Shown piece by piece: positions 1 to 7,833 of a stretch of DNA of 10,072 bases. The stretch's first letter is position 1, and each line of letters opens with the position of its first letter. A program made the position numbers and the translations under genes. The stretch lies in assembly GCA_003024985.2 (NCBI GenBank), contig PXIH01S0015135.1, one strand, 5' to 3'. The DNA is from Euperipatoides rowelli. Its lineage: Eukaryota > Onychophora > Udeonychophora > Euonychophora > Peripatopsidae. Below the pieces are notes generated by a model. That model worked only from the letters and a program-made list of their open reading frames with translations, was not told where the DNA came from and did not search any database.

Positions 1-60
1 TAATGACGAACGAAAAAATATCAAATAATTCAAATAATTAAAGTTAGCTATTGACGAACA

Positions 61-990
61 CGCCTTAAGATTCATTCTGAAGAAAAGCAATTTCATTGTA
101 CACGATGCGATTATAAAACCAATTCTGGAGAATAAAACTTTCATTTTACAGAGTGTGTTTGAAAACTAATTGTCTTTATTATTTACAAACTTTGAGAAAA
201 TCAATTTAATTGCAAAATGTGGTTATAAAACCTCTGGAAATACTAATTTAAAATGTCACTCAAACATCCTGGGAGAAAGGCAATTTAATTATACAAAATA
301 TGATTATAAAATTATGAAAGTTGTAATTTGAAGTGCCACCTGGTGAAAAATCAATTAAATTATGGAGAATGTGATTAAAAAATCCATGAATGTACTAATT
401 TAAAACTTCATACTAACAAACATTCTTGAGAAAATCAATTGTGGAAATTGTGATTATAAAACATGAAATTTGTAATTTGAAATGTTATACTAACATACAA
501 TCTGGAGAAAACAATTTAATTATGTAAAATGTGATTATAAAACCTATGAAAGTTCTAATTTGAAATGCCACACCAACATTCGGTAGAAATGCAATTTATT
601 TGTACAGCATGTCCGTACAAAACCAATGAAAAATTGTATATAAAACTTCATGTTTGTAAGCATTCCAGCGAATAATATTTCTCAAATTTAAAACTTCATT
701 GTTAAAAATGTCCGGTTCTATGATTTCCGTTGAAAAAAAATGTGAATCAAAAATGTAATGTTACAATTACATAGCAGAATACATTCAACAGAATGATAAT
801 TTCATTATTTGGAAATGTAAGCAGAAAACTAATCAAAAGTCTTATTAAAAATTTCATAGCAACATTCTAGGACACAAACTGCATTACTTGCACTAAACGT
901 GAATGAATATAAAACCAAAAATCTTTATAATAAGTAAATATGAAAAATGTGATTTTAAAATGAGTCCTAAATCCAATTTTGAAATTGATA
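61..990 (+). pseudogene. Decayed C2H2 zinc-finger array
   Basis: This stretch reads as remnants of a tandem zinc-finger array. At 61-123 one frame gives RLKIHSEEKQFHCTRCDYKTN, closely matching fingers 4-5 of the intact gene (8931-8995). An internal deletion then joins KTN directly to SGE, followed by a TAA at 133-135. Further finger pieces follow at roughly 84-nt spacing: aaaacctctggaaatacta near 230, cttcatactaacaaacattc near 405, aaaacctatgaaagttcta near 540, and tgtacagcatgtccgtacaa near 602. Several carry a KTYESSNLKCH-like pattern instead of KTNxSSNLKxH, so the source array was probably a paralogue rather than an exact copy. Stops and frameshifts interrupt nearly every finger, for example a 2-nt deletion in the Cys pair near 217. 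The last recognisable piece is an aaatgtgattttaaaa segment near 946. No function is expected. The edges are approximate. Confidence 0.85.
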
Positions 991-1074
991 CCATAGTGCA
1001 GCTGCCTAACTGGGCATTTTTTGACAAAGTGTATGAAATGTTTACCATAGCTAGTATATAACAATTTATATTTA

Positions 1075-1436
1075 GATGTGGAGGGAAATTTTATTTTACC
1101 TCTGTGGTTTAGCTATAGGTCGTTGTTGTAGGGGCACTTCGACAAAAATTTGAAAATATTCAGTCAAAAAATGCACTAATTCAATGGTGCATCATTCTGT
1201 TCAGGTCTATGACCTCACATGCTACCCAGAATTCATTCCTAAACACATCCCCATGAAAAATAAAAATAAAAACTTGGCCGCCATCTTGAATTTTTCAAAA
1301 TTACCCATAATGTATCAGATATCATTTCTGAAGTTTCCCTTTGGCAAATTCAGAAATGATGTCAAAATAAGCTAAATATGCTAATTAGGGGGTCGCCCAG
1401 ACCCCAAACATCTGGAATCTGACTTCCCTCCACATC
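1075..1436. mobile_element. MITE-like element with 13-bp terminal inverted repeats
   Basis: GATGTGGAGGGAA at 1075-1087 is a perfect inverted match to TTCCCTCCACATC at 1424-1436, bounding 362 bp. Outside these, TATATTTA (1067-1074) mirrors TAAATATA (1443-1450), so the inverted arms may be slightly longer with a 6-bp indel. The interior differs in texture from its surroundings: it has GC-richer patches such as ggccgccatcttgaattttt and gggggtcgcccagacccc. No transposase frame is present, and the short open frame inside (1184-1375) resembles nothing I recognise. I find no clean target-site duplication, so the superfamily is unassigned. The size and structure fit a non-autonomous DNA transposon inserted beside the decayed finger array. 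Confidence 0.6.
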
Positions 1437-2665
1437 AAATTTTAAATATAACGGTTCATACAAACTATGGTAGAAATTTCATACTTTTATCATAAAGTGC
1501 ACAATTGTTCTGGTTAACAGCTGTATTACCACAAAACATTAAGGATAAACATGTAACAAATGCCCAGAATGCAAGCATAAAACTTGATAATTTATGTATT
1601 TATACAAACACAACAGTTATTCTCGGAAATACAAATTCTATTGTACTACCTAATTATTTATTTATGCTAATGCTTTTGTTCTTGGACAACGACAGGTAAA
1701 TTAAACAGAATTTTTCCACAGCAAATAACGGAAATGCTAAGTTGGTGTTAAGAGAAGCGATGAAATCAAAAATAGCATTTTTTTTATTCTACTAACAATT
1801 TTGAACCTTTTAAGTTAATTTGCTAAAAATTGTACATTTAGATGTCAGTGCAGGTGGAGAGATGGGTTTAAATTTAGACTAATAAGCATAACATTTATTC
1901 ATAGAAAATTATTGCTTAAACAATTTGGAATAAATCAATCTCCGTCAGTTAACAAAAGAATAGAAGCTTAATTAATTTTTCCTCGGTTTATTTTTATTCT
2001 AATTCTATATACAGTATGTACTGTATAAATTCATTGTAAACTGTGTTATTTCAAACTCATGTAATTAAAAAAGTGGTAAAATTGTTTAAATAGTGGTTCA
2101 AAAAACCATTAAATAATAATCAGTGCAAATTATGATTACCTGTTTAAAGAGTCATAATTTACTCCCCCCCCTCTCCACTGTCTATACACATGAAAGACAT
2201 TTAAGCTTCCTAATAGCTTTGCATTCATTGAATTGTAGATAGTGCCAAACTTCTGTTTCAAGAAATACTCCAGAAAAAAACAAGTAATTCAGAAGGGTGG
2301 GAAATTCTGTGACTTCGTTGATCATTTGTTTACTCGTGGGTTGACAATTGCAGTTCTTCATCTTTGCGATAGAAAAATTATCATAGAAGAAAAGAATATC
2401 TTAGCAAGAATTAAACAGTGACTAATATGATGACAATTTATGACAAAATCCTGTGTAAATTGCTTGTACAAATGAAACAAAAGATCACATGATCTGTTAT
2501 AAACACTTACTCATTCTCTTTTATGTGTATTTATTATAGAAGTGCCTGTTGTAACGCTGGAACAGTCTGGTTAAACTATTAAAATTATATATTTTAAAAT
2601 GTATGTATTTTTATATTGTACTTTTTTTTGTACATAACTTGAGTATAAGCTAAGAGAAGTTCTGG
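1437..2665. other. Gene-free AT-rich stretch
   Basis: No supportable gene is visible on either strand; the longest open frames have no recognisable motifs. It contains a near-perfect 20-bp palindrome at 2008-2027 (TATACAGTATGTACTGTATA), a 9-bp inverted repeat AAATTATGA/TCATAATTT at 2127-2135 and 2152-2160 that could form a hairpin, and a C8 run at 2164-2171. The rest looks like ordinary non-coding DNA. Confidence 0.7.
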
Positions 2666-3565
2666 ATTTAAAGTGGTTTATCAATGATTTATTTATTTTT
2701 TTAAATTATGTTTAGTTTCACCTAAAAATATTTGTTTAATTAATCAATTTGGAAAATTTAAACTGAAACATATAAAAAATTTCAAGTTTCTACGTTGTTT
2801 ACAAAAAATAAAACCCAGATGCTGACGTTAAATTGACGTAGCCAAAGGATAAAATCTCGGTGGTTTTGGGGCCGGAGGAAATGCATATCTGGGATCCAGA
2901 CGCTAGTTCATAACTTTATTACGTTATTGTTTACAAAAATAGCCAACAGAAGTGTTATAAAGTTTTGAAGAAGGAAAAAGAACAGAGAAAAAAATTACTT
3001 TCTTAACATCAATATAAAATCCATAAAATTTTGAGATAATTCTTGGTATTGAAGTCAATTTTAAGAAAGAAAAACCTTCGGGAGGCTTTTATACGTTGGC
3101 TTATTAACTTTACGGATAATGAGAACAAATTATCTATTATTTCCAAAGTTTTTAATAAATATTTCTTAAACATTCTTAGAGATTATATTTTTTAATGCAA
3201 ATAAAACCTGTTAAAGGTTTATTTTTAGCCTGCTGGTGTTTGTTCCAAATTGTATAAAAACCACCGGCTGGAAAAAAAAAATCAAGCTTTAAATCACTGA
3301 TCTACATTCTGATTGGTCTGTGAAGAATGCAGCCCTATTCTGGTCTGACAACCAGTCAACCACTAATTACTGTTGCTGGAATCGGCGCAAGATATTTCTG
3401 GCAAAATACGTCGTAAGTAGGTTTGATAATTTGATACATATTGGTATAAAAGTCAAAATTTGATGTATTTATGAGCCGAATTGATTAATTAAACAAAAGC
3501 ATTTTTATACAAGAATACACTTAAATCAATGAAGTTGAAATAGGCATTGATAAACCACTTTAAAT
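2666..3565. mobile_element. 900-bp element with long imperfect terminal inverted repeats
   Basis: The outer 21 bp at 2666-2686 (beginning ATTTAAAGTGGTTTATCAAT) is a perfect inverted match to 3545-3565. About 65-68 bp further in, the 19-bp TTTGTTTAATTAATCAATT at 2731-2749 is matched in inverse orientation at 3479-3497. The two matching blocks sit at equal depth from both ends, so the terminal repeats are ~85-90 bp long with a diverged middle. Each end contains TTTAAA, which could hide a TTAA target duplication of piggyBac type. Because TTTAAA is itself palindromic this cannot be decided by eye. No transposase frame is present. The interior has GC-richer islands (2820-2930 and 3255-3415). The right end lies less than 20 bp from zinc-finger remnants. 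Confidence 0.65.
3253..3418 (+). promoter_or_regulatory. Possible TATA box, leader and splice donor (weak)
   Basis: Within the 900-bp element, TATAAAA occurs at 3253-3259, an inverted CCAAT core (attgg) near 3312-3316, and a strong donor core GTAAGT at 3413-3418. Between them lies a 29-codon frame (3327-3416) beginning MQPYSGLTTSQP, with a hydrophobic LITVAGIGA segment. It is preceded at once by an in-frame TGA. The block is visibly GC-richer than its flanks. It could be a promoter with a non-coding first exon for the downstream gene, or chance content of a transposon. The exon side of the donor (cgtc) is a poor match, and the intron to 7827 would be about 4.4 kb. Confidence 0.18.
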
Positions 3566-3582
3566 ATATTTACAAATATTTA

Positions 3583-3789
3583 GGAGAATGTACAGTCGAT
3601 TCCATTGTACAGAATTTAAATATAAATCCCGCTAAAAATTTAATATTTGAATATGACATCAAAGAATAGCCTACAAATTCCATTGAAAATAATACAAATA
3701 TAATTCAATGAAAATTGTAGGTGTAATTTCATGCCAGGATCCATTCTGGATATTTTAAATTTTATTATACAAAATGTGATTATAAATTA
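3583..3789 (+). pseudogene. Zinc-finger fragments
   Basis: Two short segments match the finger array of the main gene. At 3603-3632 the frame gives HCTEFKYKSR, a Cys-Thr-x-Cys knuckle whose second Cys has become Phe, followed by the usual KYK. At 3742-3789 the frame gives HSGYFKFYYTKCDYKL, a linker plus the next knuckle with its first Cys changed to Tyr. The stretch between is more eroded and holds stops. Orientation is the same as in the intact gene. These are probably leftovers of another array copy, or of the same ancestral array as 61-990, now separated by the elements between. Confidence 0.65.
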
Positions 3790-3876
3790 ATCACAGTGGT
3801 TACTAAATTGTTTATATTAACAATCCAAAAATTATAAATTTTAATATATTTTATTTTTTAAATTTAAATCTCATCA

Positions 3877-3884
3877 TCATTCAG
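3877..3884. repeat. Left target-site duplication of hAT-like element
   Basis: TCATTCAG here matches TCATTCAT at 5133-5140 at seven of eight positions. An 8-bp duplication is the hallmark of hAT insertions. Two extra bases (TC) lie between this copy and the CAGGG terminus, so the left boundary is uncertain by 2 bp. Confidence 0.5.
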
Positions 3885-3886
3885 TC

Positions 3887-5132
3887 CAGGGTTGGCGAGT
3901 TTTGGCCGGGGTGGTTTAAACCACTGGTTTTAACCGGTTTAAACCGTCCTGGTCAAAACTAAGTTTTGACCACTAAATTATTAATATTTGTAGGCCACTA
4001 ATTGAAATGATTCAGGAAGAAATTATGTTTTTAATTGAAAAGAAAACTATGAAAGAAAAACATTTTTTTTTAACTTAAGGCTAAGATAGGCCTATAGGAT
4101 TTAAAAGTTATAATGACAACTGATCCAAAAATATAACACAATCAAAAAAAAAAAATATCAATTATATCTTACACACATAAAAAAAAAAGATCTATTCATT
4201 GTAAATTAAAATATTAGGAAAGATGAATATTTTTAATAGAAAATTTAATACAGTATAACAAAATAAAATCTATACAAATTTAACTTGGAAAGTCTGAATG
4301 CGATTCATTTTCACCCACAAAAATGTAGCATTTTGTATCACATCACTAATCTGCTGGGGGAGTGCAGGCCTTTTCAAGCCATAGCCTATTTCTAAGTTCT
4401 TACACAATTAACCAAACATTGACCATAAGTAAATAAAAATCATTGGGTGGTAATAAACAGTACTAAATACAGGTAAGTTAGGAAAGAGGAGACAGTTAGT
4501 TAGTTGTGTTCTCTTTTCCAACTGTAAATAATACCGAATGAGAGTACTGACCTCATTTATTTTTCTTTAGCCCAAAAGTAACCTATAATCTAATTATCCA
4601 AAATTATAGTAATCACAGCAATATTATTTAAAAGCTTTAGACTTTACTTTGAATAGTATTAAAATGGAATGATTACAATTTAATAATTATTATGGGCAAA
4701 TAATTTATTAGCAAAGTTAGAGAGACTATCCACTGGCTAAAAATTCAATGACTTTGGGAAAAGTCATAACATGTTTTCAAATTTCCTGTTCAGTCAAGAT
4801 TGTAGTCACAGCAAACTATGGCTTATTTGTAAACATACTAGCAGAGCCTAGCTTTCACTTTAAATAGATTACTCTGTACAATGTTATTTTTCTGCAAAAT
4901 GAAAACATACATTTTATTATTGTATAAAATCCCTCTCCCCCCCCCCCCAAAAAAAAAAAATCCCATTTTCAAAGTTTTTTTAAAAAAATACCATAGAGGC
5001 TACATATTTTAAATATTAGTAAAATGAAAAAAAAAGTTTTGACCGGTTAAAACCAGTTTTGTCCGGTTAAAACCAGTTTTGACCACTGGGCCGGTCAAAA
5101 CTAAAAAAAAAAGTGGTATTTTGCTAAGCCTG
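3887..5132. mobile_element. Non-autonomous hAT-like transposon, ~1.25 kb
   Basis: The left end reads CAGGGTTGGCGAGTTTT; the inverted right end reads CAGGCTTAGCAAAATAC, an imperfect terminal repeat starting with CAGG. Flanking 8-mers TCATTCAG and TCATTCAT look like an aged target duplication. Subterminal repeats of the same words in opposite orientation support the pairing. On the left, ggttttaaccggtttaaacc is followed by a perfect 11-bp-arm palindrome TGGTCAAAACT/AGTTTTGACCA at 3950-3972. On the right are tandem 20-bp units at 5041-5100. Such subterminal arrays are typical hAT transposase-binding regions. The ~1-kb interior is AT-rich and encodes no transposase, so mobility would depend on an enzyme made elsewhere. 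It also holds a C-run plus A-run near 4932-4960. Confidence 0.6.
5041..5102. repeat. Tandem 20-bp subterminal repeats of the hAT-like element
   Basis: gaccggttaaaaccagtttt (5041-5060) and gtccggttaaaaccagtttt (5061-5080) differ at one base. A third, diverged 20-mer starts gaccactgggccgg (5081-5100). AGTTTTGACC (5075-5084) pairs with GGTCAAAACT (5093-5102), so the array can also fold. Inverted counterparts lie near the left end of the element at 3915-3972. Confidence 0.75.
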
Positions 5133-5349
5133 TCATTCATGGGCAATAACATAACTCTTATTCTGGACAAAAATGCCATTAACAAAAATGTAAATACAAA
5201 AACCTATAAAAATATAATTTTAATGTCTAAATCAGCAGGAAATATTCTAATGAACACTAATAGAATTTGACTTTAAAGAAATTTAATTTAAAACTAAAGA
5301 TTCTTATTTTAATATCCAAACAAGACCTGTCATTCCGTTTGATTCTCAT

Positions 5350-5501
5350 AACAGCTTTGCCTAAAATGCTGGCTAATTGCTTTTTCCATTGAGTTTAAAA
5401 TGTTAGTGTGTTGCCAACTCTTAGTAAAAAGTAGTTGGCAACCCTAGTTACATTTTAAACTTAAAAAAAGCAATAAGCCAGCAAAAAAAATGTATGCTGT
5501 T
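5350..5501. repeat. Long imperfect palindrome (foldback or hairpin)
   Basis: The centre is GTTGCCAACT (5410-5419), a 13-nt loop, then AGTTGGCAAC (5433-5442). Outward the arms stay paired: gtttaaaatgt (5393-5403) with acattttaaac (5450-5460), tgctggct (5367-5374) with agccagca (5476-5483), and aacagc (5350-5355) with gctgtt (5496-5501). The core arms are 53 and 51 nt with roughly 80-85% matches by eye. No terminal target duplication is obvious. It could be a small foldback transposon, an inverted duplication, or a hairpin-forming transcript source. Confidence 0.75.
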
Positions 5502-6417
5502 CACATTGGTTATGAACATTCAAATTTGTGAATAATAAATTATAACGGGTATAATAAGGTCAATAGCTCCTCCTAAATATTGGCTATAGCTAACACCTGA
5601 GGAACAAATTAAAAATACAATCAGCTCTGCTGATGGGATATTATCGGTGATATTCAGTATGACTATCATATTATCCGATGCATGAGAAAATGCTGGGCAA
5701 TTTAATTTTAATAAATAATACTTAGATTTATATTTTTAATTAATAGTGGGAAAAATGTAGTTATCATGATTAATGAGGTCAACTTGTTCCCTATTTTCAC
5801 ACTAAAGGATACTGGAGGAAACATCTGAAAGAAAGACTTCTTCTCAAATAAATATTCCATACTGTATATTTTATCCTAAGGGCTTAAATGTAAATAAACT
5901 ATACTTTATATTTTTAAACATTAATATTGTCAAGATTTTGGCTTTAAAATAATTTGTCAAAAGATGTGAAATGTAAAAACTGTAACTTACATTTTTGAAT
6001 AGATCAATTGTAATTGATTTTAATAAATTAAATGATTAAAATTTTTATACTTGCACCTTATAAGAATTTTTATTATAATATAAAAAAAGAAAAAAAACCT
6101 GAAAACTTATCAATCTTTAAAATGTATAAGCTAGTTTTAGCCAACTATAAGAAAAATAAGTTATGCTATCAAATTATGGAAACCTAATCTGTCTGCTACT
6201 GATGAGTCATAGGCCAGAAACTATGCATAGTCTGGCCAAGGTTAGTAAAGTCTTTGCTAATGCCACCAGGTGGTGGTTATCAGCATTACTAATAGATATA
6301 TCTAATATAATAAAAGGAAAGTTTGATCATTCTGTCATGCTTGAAGAAGCATTATTCTAATAAACATACAAATAATTACTTTAATCAATTTAATTATTTT
6401 TAAACATATTTCTATCA
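5502..6417. other. Gene-free AT-rich stretch
   Basis: I see no supportable gene. A 65-codon frame at 6163-6360 starts MLSNYGNLICLL and ends just before an AATAAA (6359-6364). It shows no domain, no splice context and no homology that I recognise, so I treat it as chance or an unidentifiable fragment. A weak stem (TGATA/TATCA, with flanking ATCGG and CCGAT) occurs near 5645-5680. The rest is simple AT-rich sequence. Confidence 0.6.
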
Positions 6418-6558
6418 GTCATTTTTGATGGGCTTTTAAATCCGTCATTTGTGACAGGCTTTTATGGGTTTCATTTTTAAACAAACAGGGGAGGTGTGCA
6501 ACCAATGGGGGTAGATGAAGCATTTATTTTTTCCCATCATTTTTGACGGGCTTTTAAA
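6418..6558. repeat. Three copies of a ~23-bp direct repeat
   Basis: GTCATTTTTGATGGGCTTTT (starting 6418), GTCATTTGTGACAGGCTTTT (starting 6444) and ATCATTTTTGACGGGCTTTT (starting 6536) are near-identical direct repeats. The first two are spaced 26 bp apart and the third lies 92 bp further on. The third resembles the first more than the second does. This may be the eroded end of a transposon or a minisatellite. No coding frame is involved. Confidence 0.7.
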
Positions 6559-6916
6559 CTAGTAAATATATATTTATCTATATATTGTTGTATGGATGTA
6601 TTCTATAAATATGGCAATATAATATAATTCTGCAAATATCTATAACTTTCACCCAGCTTTAATGTCACATGTGTTGGATTCTAAATAATTCTTTGTTTTA
6701 ATATATTTTAATATGATTAATATGTTTATTATAATTTAATCACAAATATTAAATACCAGAAGGTTGCATATAATACTGTAACTAGACCTATCTATAGTTG
6801 ACACTAGGAAGGAAATGAAAGGCAATCATTAAAAATAGAATGGCAAATAATAATGAGTTGTATTCAGAATTGAGTCAGACTTAAGTCTCTTATCAGCTTG
6901 ACTTGGAATTGAGTCA

Positions 6917-6924
6917 GAATTAAG
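6917..6924. repeat. Left target-site duplication (GAATTAAG)
   Basis: This 8-mer abuts the CAGTG terminus and is repeated exactly at 7218-7225 on the other side of the 293-bp element, as expected for a hAT insertion. Confidence 0.9.
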
Positions 6925-7217
6925 CAGTGGTGGAGCTAGACATTTTTTTTGGGGGGGGGCAAAGTTGGCTTCTGACGCCCCCTATTTCTGTGTTTTTCCA
7001 AACAAAATATTTTGATAAGCTTTTTTTTTTAGTTTTTGTACTTCAAATGTAAATAATTTGAGAAGCTTTTTTTTTTTTGGTTGTATGACATTTTGATAGC
7101 TTTTATATAGGCCTACTGTATATTTTTTTAACTTCAAGGCCCATTTTGCTGCCCCCCTGATGTAGTACCCGGGGAATTTGCCCCCTCTTATCTCCCCCCC
7201 CCCTAGATCCGGCACTG
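6925..7217. mobile_element. hAT-type MITE, 293 bp
   Basis: The left end reads CAGTGGTGGAGCTAG. The inverted right end reads CAGTGCCGGATCTAG, with 12 of 15 positions matching. Both ends run into G-rich (left) or C-rich (right) homopolymers, and the element is flanked by perfect GAATTAAG duplications. The CAGTGGCGGATCTAGGGGGG style of terminus is a common invertebrate non-autonomous hAT signature. There is no transposase. A minus-strand open frame across it (6982-7275) is an artefact of its low-complexity content. The exact 8-bp duplication points to a fairly recent insertion, although the termini have diverged from each other. Confidence 0.92.
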
Positions 7218-7225
7218 GAATTAAG
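7218..7225. repeat. Right target-site duplication (GAATTAAG)
   Basis: Identical to 6917-6924. Together the two 8-mers define the insertion point of the MITE. Confidence 0.9.
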
Positions 7226-7798
7226 TCACGTCTAAGACTTGAGAGAAGAGTAATGATTTGTCTTGATATGGGCAAATGGACTTGATAGTTCTACCATAGT
7301 TTCCAATTTTATCCAGAATTTATACTGAAAAATTTGTTCAATGACATCGTAGATACTGATATTGAGACAAGATTTAGGTGTTAAAATGTAATAGCATATA
7401 CGTCTACTGTGTTGCATGAATTTAGATAAAGTTTACATTTGATGTGTAGAAGCTCACCTTTAATCTATGGCAGCTATTTTTTCTTTTGTGATTCTATTAG
7501 CGAGTTCCTTGTATGGACTTGAGAGCTGAAGGTAGGGACTTGATGCTTGAATTGAGAGCTGTTTTAAGGAATTGAGACTTGAATAACTATTTCAAAGGTC
7601 AAATTGTATCCAAGTTCTAAAATTTTACAAGTTCGTATTTGTTTAATTATTAGGCCAGGTAAAAATAAATAATAATGAAGAGAGTGAATTATCATCGTGA
7701 AAGGTTAGACTTTGGCAACAATCATGAAAAATCACAGTCCAAGAACAAGTTAAAACTCAAAAGTTATTAATTTTTTAAGGTATTATATCATAAATCAT
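7226..7798. other. Gene-free stretch with degenerate ACTTGAGA-like motifs
   Basis: No coding region is supported here. Words of the form (g)acttga(ga) or attgaga recur: aagacttgagag near 7236, acttgagagctg near 7518, acttgatgcttgaattgagagctg near 7539, aattgagacttgaat near 7570. Related words (attgagtcagacttaag) lie on the far side of the MITE at 6868-6924. They look like an eroded simple repeat split by the MITE. A donor-like CCAG/GTAAAAA at 7655-7665 could end a short non-coding exon before the main gene, giving a 169-bp intron to 7827. Confidence 0.5.
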
Positions 7799-7828
7799 TT
7801 AACTAATTTAACCATTCTCTTACACAGG
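7799..7828 (+). promoter_or_regulatory. 3' splice acceptor with branch point
   Basis: CTAAT at 7803-7807 fits a branch-point consensus. It is followed by a pyrimidine-leaning ccattctcttacacag whose AG ends at 7827, about 20 nt downstream. The presumed exon starts at 7828, six bases before the ATG. An in-frame TAA at 7804-7806 means that any upstream coding sequence must join by splicing. Possible donors are at 7659 (short intron) or 3413 (long intron); neither is proven. Confidence 0.6.
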
Positions 7829-7833
7829 TAATA

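Noticed and set aside
867-1064. Minus-strand 65-codon frame near the left end
   Set aside because: It spans the decayed end of the finger array and has no motif; chance open frame.
1184-1375. 63-codon plus-strand frame
   Set aside because: It is contained in the 1075-1436 inverted-repeat element and has no transposase-like features.
2090-2106. ggttcaaaaaacc as a tRNA-like B box
   Set aside because: The word departs from the GGTTCRANTCC consensus, and no A box, cloverleaf or acceptor stem surrounds it. I found no tRNA or rRNA anywhere in the window.
5433-5447. agttggcaaccctag as the right terminus of the element beginning at 3887
   Set aside because: Its first bases resemble the CAGGGTTGG end. 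But no 8-bp duplication matches here, whereas 5132 is flanked by TCATTCAT, matching TCATTCAG on the left. The segment is better explained as one arm of the 5350-5501 palindrome.
6163-6360. 65-codon plus-strand frame with AATAAA at its end
   Set aside because: There is no recognisable domain, upstream splice signal or homologue I can name. Frames of this length are common by chance, though its composition is slightly less AT-biased than its surroundings.
6418-6558. Short direct repeats as a possible CRISPR array
   Set aside because: There are only three diverged copies with unequal spacing and no cas genes, and the context is eukaryotic.
6982-7275. 97-codon minus-strand open frame with Lys-rich runs
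   Set aside because: It lies almost entirely within the hAT MITE and is generated by its poly-T and poly-C tracts.
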